Shown in pieces: positions 51,738 to 59,457 of a DNA stretch of 64,000 nt. The position numbers were made by a program, and so were the translations under genes. Under the pieces are notes generated by a model. It was not told the DNA's origin, made no database searches, and saw only the letters and a program-made list of their open reading frames with translations. Every line of letters starts with the position of its first letter. Position 1 is the stretch's first letter. Source of the DNA: Lentisalinibacter orientalis (lineage in GTDB: Bacteria; Pseudomonadota; Gammaproteobacteria; Steroidobacterales; Woeseiaceae); NCBI RefSeq assembly GCF_040706535.1, contig NZ_JAPDRJ010000001.1:1116001-1180000 (forward strand), in the 5' to 3' direction.

Positions 51738-53054
51738 TTAGCTGGCCTCCGGGAGTGGGCGGGCCGGCGACGGCGGCGCCTCCTGCGGCTGGCGGTCGGT
51801 CAGGAACGGGATCAGCAGGATCGGCACCGCAACCAGCGCCGCGTCCAGGTAGAACATGGCGCTGTAGCCCCAGGCATCGACGGCCACGCCCTGCCAGGCA
51901 TTGGAGTAGGAGATGGTCAGGTTCTGCAGCGCCATGAAGCCGGTGAATTGGGTGGCCGCCACCGCCGGGTTGGTGAGCCCCATGAAGATGGCCGCGCCCA
52001 CGCCGTAGTGCAGGCCCATGCAGAGGTAGAAGGCGATGGCGACGGCGAAGTACTGGTTGATGGTGACCCCTTCCACGCCGGTGCCGCCGCCGAGAGCCAC
52101 GGCGAGCCATAGCGTGGGCAGCGTGGTCAGCGCGTAGAACAGCGCCAGCATCCTGCGCTTGCCGAGCCGGTCGGCGAGCCATCCGCCCGCCACGCAGCCG
52201 GCGCCCGAGGTGATCATGGCGTAGATGTTCAGCGTGCCGATCTGGCTGTCGCTCATGCCGAGGTCCACCTGCAGGGCGGTGGAGGCCGCACCCGAGAGCG
52301 CCATGGCGCCGATCGGCGTCAGCGCGAAGGCCACGCCGATCAGCGGGCCCTTGCCGGAGCGGAACAGGCCGATGCCGAGCTCCCGCGCGAACCCGGTGAC
52401 GGAATCGCGGAATGCCTGCCACACGCCGTGCAATCGCGCGGCCGCCGCGGTCCCGGCGGCGGGATCCCGCACGAAGAACACGACGAAGGTCAGCACGAGG
52501 CAGAGCAGCAGGGCAACGTAGAGGAAGGAGACGTCGAAGCCGTACAGTCCGGCGACGAACATGGCGCCCCCGCCGCCGAGCCCCTGTCCGATGTAGGCGC
52601 CGGCGAACATGAAGCCGTTGCCCTGGGCGCGTTCGTCCTCGCGCAGGCTGCTCACCGCGAGCGAATCGATGGCCACGTCGCAGGTGGCGGCGAACACATT
52701 GTGCACGATCACCATCGTGATGAGCAGGTCGAAGTGCTGCGTGTAGTCGAGCTGGGCGACGAAATACAGCGTCACGATCATCAGCACCTGGCAAAGCACG
52801 ATCCACGCCTTGCGGCCGCCGAAGCGGTTCAGCGTCACCAGGTCCACCACCGGTGCCCACGCCCACTTGAACGCCCAGGGCAGGTAGAACGACGCGACGA
52901 AGGCGCCCACCTGGGCCACGTCCACGCCGGCCCGGCGCATGTAAGTGGCGATGGCCACGGCGGCGAACCCGAGCGGTATGCCTTCGCAGATGTAGAGGAT
53001 GCCGAAGGTGGTCAGGCGACCCCTGCGGGTATCGAGCATGTTCTTCTTCGACAA
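51738..53054 (-). CDS. MFS transporter, AmpG-like
   Basis: A 438-residue inner-membrane transporter with about twelve helices. YICEGIPLGFAAVAI near the N-terminus, then KWAWAPVVD and later GMSDSQIGTLN resemble AmpG/PAT-type muropeptide or acetyl-CoA transporters. TTG 53054 is chosen because GGGGAAG precedes it; ATG 53039 is an alternative that loses only five residues. The neighbouring peptidoglycan-binding proteins make a cell-wall fragment substrate plausible, but that is inference. Confidence 0.82.
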   Translation of the reverse strand: MSKKNMLDTRRGRLTTFGILYICEGIPLGFAAVAIATYMRRAGVDVAQVGAFVASFYLPWAFKWAWAPVVDLVTLNRFGGRKAWIVLCQVLMIVTLYFVAQLDYTQHFDLLITMVIVHNVFAATCDVAIDSLAVSSLREDERAQGNGFMFAGAYIGQGLGGGGAMFVAGLYGFDVSFLYVALLLCLVLTFVVFFVRDPAAGTAAAARLHGVWQAFRDSVTGFARELGIGLFRSGKGPLIGVAFALTPIGAMALSGAASTALQVDLGMSDSQIGTLNIYAMITSGAGCVAGGWLADRLGKRRMLALFYALTTLPTLWLAVALGGGTGVEGVTINQYFAVAIAFYLCMGLHYGVGAAIFMGLTNPAVAATQFTGFMALQNLTISYSNAWQGVAVDAWGYSAMFYLDAALVAVPILLIPFLTDRQPQEAPPSPARPLPEAS

Positions 53055-53093
53055 GGCGCTTCCCCGCCTGGGCCCGCCGGCAGTGTACCCGTT

Positions 53094-53109
53094 TTTCCCG
53101 ACCGGGAAA
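53094..53109. promoter_or_regulatory. Palindrome upstream of the MFS gene
   Basis: TTTCCCG-AC-CGGGAAA, a 7-bp-arm inverted repeat 40 bp upstream of the transporter start. Could be an operator or a leader hairpin. Confidence 0.4.
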
Positions 53110-53147
53110 CGCGCTCCGGGCTACGGCCGAATCCGGCCTGGTCGCGA

Positions 53148-53168
53148 CAGCACCGGCGCCCGGTGCTG
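53148..53168 (-). terminator. Hairpin after the MopE-like gene
   Basis: CAGCACCG-GCGCC-CGGTGCTG forms an 8-bp stem with a five-base loop, 17 bp beyond the stop of the minus-strand gene. No T-run follows, so it is at best a weak or factor-assisted terminator. Confidence 0.45.
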
Positions 53169-53184
53169 CCGTCCGTGTCATCGG

Positions 53185-54417
53185 TCAACCGTCGATCTCG
53201 CCGTCGCAATCGTTGTCGAGGCCGTCGCCCGGGGTGTCGTTGTGCCGCGGATTCACGTTGGACAGGCTGTCGTCGCAATCGGTCCCGCAGTTCATCGAGC
53301 CGTCGCCGGCCCGGTTGCAGTACTCGTCGGAGTAGAAGCCGTCGCGGTCGTCGTCGACCTTGCCGTAGGTGGACGGGTCGCAGTCCTCGTCGACGTGGCG
53401 TTCGTCGGGGATCTCCGCGTTACCGGGGAAGCGCCTGGCGTCGCTGTCGTCGCAGTCGTCGCCGCCCCAGCGCGGGGCGTCGTGGCCGTCCCCGTCCGCA
53501 TCCGCCGTGACCCGTTCGACGTCCACCCAGGGCACAAGCTGGTAGGTCTCGTCGCCGCGGGTCCGCACCAGCGTCGCCTGCGCGCCCCGGCTCGCCGCCA
53601 GCCGGGCGTTGCTGACGGAGGCGGAAGTACCGCTGAATCGGCCGCGGTGTTTCTCGATCCGCTCCCCGGAGCGCACCCAGATCTGCACATCGTCGGGATC
53701 CGGCTGGCCGAGGCAGCCCTGCAATCGCAGCACGTCGCCGCCGGACTCGGCGCCCTCGAGCTCGATGCGCCCGCGGATCAGCGAGACCTGCTGGCAGCGG
53801 CGGTTGCGGTCCTGCTCACGCCGGCGCTGGTTCTGCGTCGCCTGCTTCGCAATGGACTTGCGCATCGCGTCGCTGTCGATCTGCGGCCGGACCACGGGCT
53901 TGTTGCCGTCCCCGCCCTTGTTCGGCGCGGTCACCACCTTATTGCTCAGGTTCGGGTCGGCGAGCACCATGGGCTCGTGGTCGGCCTTGCTGACTTCCCG
54001 GTCCCTGTGGGCGATGCGCCCGGGCGTGCGGGCGATATTGCGGCAGCCGCGGATGGCGGCGTCGATGCTGCTGCCGCCGCCGACCCGTTCCTGGTAGCAG
54101 TCGATGCGCGCCCCGGCATCGTAGGTGCCCTGGCAGAGTTCGACGGCCTTGCGCCACCCCCAGGCACCGCCGTCGCCGCGCTTCACGCCGCCGTGCATGA
54201 CCCGGTCGAAACACCGTGCCGGCTCCTTGCTCGACTCCGCGCCCTTGCAGAGGCGGTCGATATTGCTGCGGTTCCAGCGGGTCGAGCCCTTCCGGTCCCA
54301 GGCGATCCTGCCCTGGACGGCGTTCGCGCAGGCTTCCTGTGCGACGGCCGCGCGTGGCAGCAGCAGGCATGAGGCCGTGATGGTCACGGCAAGAACGATC
54401 AACAGATAACGGTTCAT
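53185..54417 (-). CDS. Secreted MopE-like protein with putative metal-binding repeats
   Basis: A 410-residue exported protein. ATG 54417 has GGGAGGA before it and begins the signal peptide (cleavage near AVAQ). The N-terminal half has cysteines and a basic helical stretch. The C-terminal ~100 residues carry Asp/Cys-rich repeats of the MopE-type metal-binding motif: DADGDG, GGDDCDD, ARRFPGNAEIPD, VDEDCD, DRDGF, CGTDCDD, then GLDNDCDGEIDG. Such motifs bind calcium or copper in surface proteins. It lies 70 bp downstream of the lectin gene, on the same strand. Confidence 0.83.
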   Translation of the reverse strand: MNRYLLIVLAVTITASCLLLPRAAVAQEACANAVQGRIAWDRKGSTRWNRSNIDRLCKGAESSKEPARCFDRVMHGGVKRGDGGAWGWRKAVELCQGTYDAGARIDCYQERVGGGSSIDAAIRGCRNIARTPGRIAHRDREVSKADHEPMVLADPNLSNKVVTAPNKGGDGNKPVVRPQIDSDAMRKSIAKQATQNQRRREQDRNRRCQQVSLIRGRIELEGAESGGDVLRLQGCLGQPDPDDVQIWVRSGERIEKHRGRFSGTSASVSNARLAASRGAQATLVRTRGDETYQLVPWVDVERVTADADGDGHDAPRWGGDDCDDSDARRFPGNAEIPDERHVDEDCDPSTYGKVDDDRDGFYSDEYCNRAGDGSMNCGTDCDDSLSNVNPRHNDTPGDGLDNDCDGEIDG

Positions 54418-54487
54418 GGTGTGTCCTCCCTGGCTGGTAATGCCCCGGGTGGCGGCAGCGACGAGCGATCCGGCGATACGCATGCCG

Positions 54488-55642
54488 TCAGTACGACAGG
54501 TTCCACTTCTGCTGCGAGCGCCCGGTGCAGTTCCACAGCTGGACCTTCGCGCCTTCCCTGGTGCGGTCGGGCCGATGGACGTCCAGGCACTTGCCCTTGC
54601 CGTTCCTGAATTCGCGTTCGTCGACGTACCACGCCGCGCGCTGCTGGCGCTTGCAGGAGCCGATCTGGACGCGGCCGCCGTTGTCCGTCGCCTGACCGTC
54701 CTTCGCCTTCAGGCAGTGCTTGCCGTCCCGGGTGCGCAGGTAGCGGCCGTCACGGATGAACTTCTGGTACTCGGGATCGACGGCGCCGCATTCGAGGAGG
54801 GTGACGCCCATGCCCTGTTTCGTATCGCCTTTCCAGGCGGCCTCGAGCTTGCGCTTGCGCTTGATGGCGCGGACCGTCGTGATCAGCTCGGGGCCGCCGG
54901 GCCCGAGGAACATGGCGCCGCTGATGCCGGCGACGTTCTTCGCATGCTCACGCGGATCGAAGACCGTCTTCAGCACCCGCTTCGCCTTCTGCTTGCGGCT
55001 CTTCGTCTGGTCGAACACGTTGACCGTGAGGCAAAGGCCGTGCTCGTTGCGCACGTAGTAGCGCTGGACGTCGGATTCGTCGCCTGCGGCGCGGAACATG
55101 TCCCTAACGCTTCCGCCATAGCCCTTCAGCTTCCACGTCTTGTTCTTCTTCGGCCCGGCGTCGCAGTCCCAGAGGTGGATGTTGTTCCCGCTGGTCCAGT
55201 CAGGAAACTTCTTGTGCAGGCACTTGCTGCGGTTACCGGCGGCGCGGATGTAGCCGGTGGACTTCTCGTAGATCCAGGTCTTTGCGTTGCTGTCCCCGGC
55301 GCTGCAGTCCCATAGATGCACGTTGTTGCCGTTCTTCCAGCCGGGCGCGCGCTTGTGCAAGCACTTGCCGGAATTCGACGCGCTGCGCAGGTAACCGCTG
55401 CGCCGGTCGTACTCCCAGACGACCATCTCTGCCGTGGCATCGTTGCAGCGCATAAGCACGATGTTCGTGCCGTTGCCCCAGCCGCGGTCGGCCTTGCTGA
55501 TGCAGAACTTGCCTTTGGATTTCGCCTTGATGCGGACCGGGTCCGCGGCCACGGTCGTGGCGGCGAATGCCAGGGCGGTGAAAAGGAGCAGAATCAATAG
55601 AAGGATTGGGCGCGGGCGCGCCCCGATGCATACTCTGGACAT
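54488..55642 (-). CDS. Secreted ricin-type beta-trefoil lectin protein
   Basis: A 384-residue exported protein rich in Lys, Arg and Trp. A signal peptide ends near VAAD. Two beta-trefoil regions are visible, about 38-170 (repeats GKCLHKRAPGWKNGNNVHLW and SKCLHKKFPDWTSGNNIHLW) and about 205-384 (HCLKAKDGQ, KCLDVHRPDRTREGAKVQLW, ending RSQQKWNLSY). The QxW-type motifs bind sugars in this fold. No enzyme domain is attached. It starts the unit with the MopE-like gene; both products are probably surface or extracellular. Confidence 0.87.
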   Translation of the reverse strand: MSRVCIGARPRPILLLILLLFTALAFAATTVAADPVRIKAKSKGKFCISKADRGWGNGTNIVLMRCNDATAEMVVWEYDRRSGYLRSASNSGKCLHKRAPGWKNGNNVHLWDCSAGDSNAKTWIYEKSTGYIRAAGNRSKCLHKKFPDWTSGNNIHLWDCDAGPKKNKTWKLKGYGGSVRDMFRAAGDESDVQRYYVRNEHGLCLTVNVFDQTKSRKQKAKRVLKTVFDPREHAKNVAGISGAMFLGPGGPELITTVRAIKRKRKLEAAWKGDTKQGMGVTLLECGAVDPEYQKFIRDGRYLRTRDGKHCLKAKDGQATDNGGRVQIGSCKRQQRAAWYVDEREFRNGKGKCLDVHRPDRTREGAKVQLWNCTGRSQQKWNLSY

Positions 55643-55812
55643 AGTCTCCCCCGTATCTCGAATCGCGTCGCTTCCGCGACCGGACGCGTTCGATTGAGGA
55701 CGGGAAGCGACACAGAGTTGCTTCGATACCGAACACCCTAGTCCTTCACAAAAGCCGTGTCGAGTCCGAACGGTGGTAAGCTCACAGCGTACGTGTCCTT
55801 CGGCAGGGCCTC

Positions 55813-56418
55813 ATGGGGACTCACTACATCCTCATCGATTACGAGAACGTGCAGCCGGACGACCTTGCGCCGCTGCAGGCTTGCCCGGTGCGCGTCTTCC
55901 TCTTCGTCGGCGACCCCGAGGCGAGCCTGCCCTTCGACCTCGTCTCCTCAGTGCAGGCCCTTGGCGACCGGGCGACTTACGTACCCGTGGCCGGCGACGG
56001 CCGCCGCGCGTTGGAGTTGCACATCGCCTGTTATCTCGGGCGTCTTGCCGAGCGGGATCCGGAGGGGCGACTGCACGTCGTCTCGCCCGACGACGCCTTC
56101 GACGCATTCATCGCCCAGCTGCAGGCAGAGGGCATGCGCGTGCGCCGGGCGAGGAGCCTCGCGGAACTGCCGTTCCTCGGCGCGGCCACGGCGAGTTCCC
56201 GGGAAGAGCGGGTGACCGAGGTGATCCGCAACCTCCACTCCCGCGGGCTGGCACGTCCCCGCCGCCGCCGCACCCTAATGCGCCTGGTGCATTCCCACTT
56301 CGGCCGGGAGCTCGACTTCGGCGAGGTACAGGCGCTGGTCGACGCGCTGGTGGAGCAGGGCTGCGTGCGCTTCGAAGGCGAGACGGTGCACTACGCTAGA
56401 CCGATCACGCGGAGATAA
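55813..56418 (+). CDS. NYN/PIN-like domain protein with C-terminal winged helix
   Basis: A 201-residue protein. HYILIDYENVQPDDL at the start is typical of PIN/NYN-type nucleases (acidic residues D9, E11 and N12), and the central VVSPDDAFDAFI carries a further pair of acids. The C-terminal ~60 residues (HSHFGRELDFGEVQALVDAL, VRFEGETVHY) look like a winged helix for nucleic acid binding. RNA cleavage is a reasonable guess, not shown. REP R11 follows the stop by one base. Confidence 0.77.
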   Translation: MGTHYILIDYENVQPDDLAPLQACPVRVFLFVGDPEASLPFDLVSSVQALGDRATYVPVAGDGRRALELHIACYLGRLAERDPEGRLHVVSPDDAFDAFIAQLQAEGMRVRRARSLAELPFLGAATASSREERVTEVIRNLHSRGLARPRRRRTLMRLVHSHFGRELDFGEVQALVDALVEQGCVRFEGETVHYARPITRR

Positions 56419-56419
56419 T

Positions 56420-56475
56420 GTAGGAGGGCCTTCAGGCCCGATTGGATAATGAATCGGGGCTAAAGCCCCTCCTAC
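56420..56475. repeat. REP-like repeat R11
   Basis: A complete inverted unit (GTAGGAGGGCCTTCAGGCCC ... GGGGCTAAAGCCCCTCCTAC) directly after the NYN gene, whose own TAA (56416-56418) precedes it. Confidence 0.92.
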
Positions 56476-56635
56476 GAGAAGTGAATGTCGGGATTTCTGA
56501 CAACTTGCGCATCTCGAGTCTTCCCAATTTGCCACTAAGCCAGTGATGGTTCAGGAATTTCTTCCGGCCGGTACGAATCCTGCTTGTTGCTCTGCAAAAA
56601 CTGGTATGCCGGTGGCTTTCTGGAGGAAGGCGGCG

Positions 56636-57799
56636 ATGGCAGGGACGCTCGGGAGCATCATTTCCGAAGAGACGTGGGACGACCTCGTCGGGCGTATCTA
56701 CGACTGCGCGATCGATGGCCGGCAATGGGCGAACACTCTGATAGCGATGGGCGAACCGGTGCGGGCGCCGGCAGGTCAGCTAACCTGTGTCGGTATCGGG
56801 ACGGGAGACACCTTCGAGGATGTGGTGACCGGACTCCCGAACGCCAATGCCATGGCGGAGTTCGAGGAATTGGTGAGCCGCGGCGAACAACTGCGCGTGA
56901 ACCATGCCGCCACCGTAGAAGAGTTCGAGCCCATCTACGACTACCGGCACACCAGTGAGGCGGAGATGCGCCGCAGCCTGTTCTACCAGGAACATGCCAT
57001 ACCGCTGGACGTGGCCTACTATGCCGGCACCGTGCTGCAGAAGGATCGCAAGCGCATCACGGGAGTCGTCCATTTCCGCCCGAAGTCAGCGGGTCATTTC
57101 CAGCCGGAAGAGATCGCTTACCTCATGCGTCTCGCGCCGCACGTGCGCCGAAGCATCGAGTTGTCCCTGCAGATCTCCGAGGAGGCGACGATCAGAACCG
57201 CCGAGTGCCTCCTTGAGTCACTGCGGTGTGCCGGTCTCGTCATCGACGACCATTATCGGATTATCGCCGCAAACGATCTGGCCACAGCGATGCTGCGGGA
57301 GCGCGACGGGATAACCGATGAAAAGGGACATCTCGATCTGCGGGATGCTGTTGCTGCCGAAAGCCTGCTCCGTGCCCTTGGCGCGACGCTCGCCGGGCGG
57401 CACGCTCCGACCACCATGGAGAACCCGGCTATCCGTGCTGACCGCCCATCCGGCCGCACGGCGTATCGGCTCTACGTCTGCCCACTGCAGCGCCGGCTCG
57501 ACCCCTTCCAGAGACGCTTCGCCGTGGTCCTTGTCGTCGATCCCGAGAATAGCGACGTGGTTTCCCATTCCTGGCTGCGAAATGAATACGGTCTGACCGC
57601 AGCGGAGAGCGGCGTTGCGGCACTGCTCGTTGCCGGCCACTCGTTGGCGGAGATTGCTGCGATGCGCCGATGCGGCCTGGAAACCATCCGCTCGCAGGTG
57701 AAGCAGGTGCTCGCGAAGACCGGCTGTAGCCGCCAGGCAGAGTTGGTGAGTCGTCTTCTGCGCGCGTCGAGTGTGCCGATCGACCCTGGCGTCACCTAG
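56636..57799 (+). CDS. LuxR family regulator with conserved N-terminal sensor
   Basis: A 387-residue regulator. ATG 56636 is preferred because GGAGGAAGG lies at 56622-56630. The N-terminal region (EETWDDLVGRIYDCAIDGRQ) and a PAS/GAF-like middle (AGLVIDDHYRIIAANDLATA) precede a C-terminal LuxR helix-turn-helix: LTAAESGVAALLVAGHSLAE, RCGLETIRSQVKQVLAKTGC. It is tail-to-tail with a related regulator, overlapping by four bases. Signal and targets are unknown. Confidence 0.88.
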   Translation: MAGTLGSIISEETWDDLVGRIYDCAIDGRQWANTLIAMGEPVRAPAGQLTCVGIGTGDTFEDVVTGLPNANAMAEFEELVSRGEQLRVNHAATVEEFEPIYDYRHTSEAEMRRSLFYQEHAIPLDVAYYAGTVLQKDRKRITGVVHFRPKSAGHFQPEEIAYLMRLAPHVRRSIELSLQISEEATIRTAECLLESLRCAGLVIDDHYRIIAANDLATAMLRERDGITDEKGHLDLRDAVAAESLLRALGATLAGRHAPTTMENPAIRADRPSGRTAYRLYVCPLQRRLDPFQRRFAVVLVVDPENSDVVSHSWLRNEYGLTAAESGVAALLVAGHSLAEIAAMRRCGLETIRSQVKQVLAKTGCSRQAELVSRLLRASSVPIDPGVT

Positions 57800-58986
57800 C
57801 GAATGATCAGCGTCTGACTGAAATCAAGATTTTCCTGGGGAAGTGCTGACAGCACGCGAGCGAGATCCGACTGCCTGGATACGCCGACTTTGGCGAAAAC
57901 GCCGCGCAGCTGACTGCGCACTGTCTCGAGACTCACACCGCGTGCTTCGGCCAGTTCGGAAAGCGACGCGCCGGCGGCGATCGCCGCCGCCACCTGGGCT
58001 TCGGCCGGCGTAAGGCTGAAAGCATGGCTGACGATGAGTGGATCGATTACTTTGCGTCCTTCAAGCGGATGGAATAGCAGAATGACCCGGGGAGTCTTTC
58101 CGAACACGGCCATCGACTCATCCGGCCGGACGGCGATTGCGACGACGAGATGGCTGTCCTCGCCAAGCCGATCGCTGACCCGGAAAGCGACGCGGCCGCT
58201 CCGCTGCTCGTGAGGCAGGTCCCCGGTCAAACCGAGCTGGCGCAGCGCGGCGGAGAGCCTACCGGAGTCTCTTGCCCGCCGAAAATTAAAGGTACCGTTG
58301 CTTTCCGCGGCTACCCTGCCGGCTCCGATAAGGTCCAGCGCTGCCGTATTCGCGTGATGAACGTACTGTGTATCGTCTATCAGTAGCACCGGCTGGGTCA
58401 GCGCATCCAGCATGCGGCGCGCGACGACAGACTCCATGAGTCCCCTCTGAAAGGTACGATAGACCTCGATGGCCTGTATCAGGTGCGTGCGGAAGCGCTC
58501 AAGCAGCGTGATCTCTGATTGCGACAGCGGCGGGCGATCGCTGTGGGCGATGGCGGCCAGGATGACAGCGATCTCGTCGTCTTCCAAAATTTTTGTGGCC
58601 GAGCAGTAGCGGCCGCCGTAGGGGACTAGAAAGTCCTTGAAAAAAGGGTCCTGTTCGATTACCTCCCGGGAGAGGATCTCGTGGTCGTGCTGCCAGGCGC
58701 CGACCTCAAGTGCGAGACCGAAGGGGACGCGCGGATTAACTGCGTGGTAGCGAGTGAAATAGTCTAGCCACGCCTGTGCTGGTGCAATGCCTCCGTCCCA
58801 CGAGAATCGTGTGGTGCCCGTTTGCCGATCCAGGCCTGTGATTTGCAGACACCAGACGCCGAGCAGGTCAGACAGCGCTGTGCAAGCCTCCGACCACGAG
58901 CCACGACCGCTCGCCGCGGCGTAGAAGCGGGTGACGCATTCGTCATAGCGCGCTTCGAACTCGACGTCCGGGGGCGTGGTGCCGAT
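57796..58986 (-). CDS. LuxR family regulator, probable ATC start
   Basis: A regulator homologous in layout to its convergent neighbour, with HTH LTPAEAQVAAAIAAGASLSE and VSLETVRSQLRGVFAKVGVS. The first standard start codon in frame is TTG 58587, but family-like sequence continues far upstream: ARYDECVTRFYAAASGRGSW, TGLDRQTGTTRFSWDGG, PYGGRYCSATKILEDDE. No ATG, GTG or TTG occurs in that stretch back to the stop at 59035-59037. GGGAGGAAG is followed by GCGTC-ATC at 58986, mirroring the neighbour's GGAGGAAGG...ATG. So either ATC starts a 396-residue protein or the start codon has mutated and the gene is silent or makes the short form. Confidence 0.75.
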   Translation of the reverse strand: MGTTPPDVEFEARYDECVTRFYAAASGRGSWSEACTALSDLLGVWCLQITGLDRQTGTTRFSWDGGIAPAQAWLDYFTRYHAVNPRVPFGLALEVGAWQHDHEILSREVIEQDPFFKDFLVPYGGRYCSATKILEDDEIAVILAAIAHSDRPPLSQSEITLLERFRTHLIQAIEVYRTFQRGLMESVVARRMLDALTQPVLLIDDTQYVHHANTAALDLIGAGRVAAESNGTFNFRRARDSGRLSAALRQLGLTGDLPHEQRSGRVAFRVSDRLGEDSHLVVAIAVRPDESMAVFGKTPRVILLFHPLEGRKVIDPLIVSHAFSLTPAEAQVAAAIAAGASLSELAEARGVSLETVRSQLRGVFAKVGVSRQSDLARVLSALPQENLDFSQTLIIR

Positions 58987-59009
58987 GACGCTTCCTCCCT
59001 GTCGCGGGG

Positions 59010-59021
59010 CACTGCGCAGTG
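59010..59021. promoter_or_regulatory. Palindrome sharing the ACTGCGCAGT core, site 1
   Basis: CACTGCGCAGTG, a perfect 12-bp palindrome, 24 bp upstream of the proposed ATC start of the LuxR gene. Its core recurs in site 2. Confidence 0.55.
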
Positions 59022-59131
59022 TTGTTCGATTGGGCTAATTCATATATCGAAACGCGCTGGCGGGCAAGTCGGGCGTCACCTGCTTCGGCCATGCGCTTGG
59101 GGTTGCGGTAGTGACCATATTGTTAACTGCC

Positions 59132-59145
59132 GAACTGCGCAGTTC
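59132..59145. promoter_or_regulatory. Palindrome sharing the ACTGCGCAGT core, site 2
   Basis: GAACTGCGCAGTTC, a perfect 14-bp palindrome with the same ACTGCGCAGT core as site 1, about 120 bp further from the LuxR gene. LuxR proteins bind as dimers to such sites, so autoregulation is plausible. Confidence 0.6.
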
Positions 59146-59186
59146 ATATGATGTCGTGAGCAGCGCCCTCAGTTTTCACGAGACTA

Positions 59187-59204
59187 ATCACCCATCTGGG
59201 TGAT
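59187..59204. promoter_or_regulatory. Perfect palindrome ATCACCCA-N2-TGGGTGAT
   Basis: An 8-bp-arm inverted repeat with a two-base centre, located where the sequence becomes more AT-rich. Could be an operator for either neighbour or a boundary element. Confidence 0.5.
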
Positions 59205-59457
59205 GCGTAGAGACGCCACTCCCATTTAGCCTCGCCCAGACCACCGAAGAAAATGATCGCCGGTAGCGCGGTCGTCAAAGAACATCGAACAAGAAAGCGC
59301 TCGGTGCGAGAAGAATCAGGAGATGCGTCAAGTGCGGGGATATTTCATCGCGCCAAATGGCATGAGGCGACGATCGCGAAACTCGTCAGGTCATGTGGCT
59401 TGCGATGGTCGCAAGTCCGAATCTACGGAATTCTGGGGTACTAGCACCGCCAGAATC

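Larger units (their letters stand above)
58987..59457. other. Intergenic region between the LuxR gene and the metalloprotease
   Basis: About 470 bp that hold three perfect palindromes (listed separately) and a shift to more AT-rich sequence from around 59200. A 63-codon open frame at 59253-59444 has no ribosome binding site or recognisable product and is not called. No RNA gene was recognised. Confidence 0.55.

Noticed and set aside
53148..53168. Classical intrinsic terminator
   Set aside because: Stem is good but there is no T-run, so only a weak terminator-like hairpin is reported.
57796..58587. LuxR gene starting at TTG 58587
   Set aside because: Would remove a clearly coding N-terminal region that parallels the convergent paralogue; kept only as an alternative.
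59253..59444. 63-codon open frame before the metalloprotease
   Set aside because: No ribosome binding site, no recognisable sequence and unusual composition.
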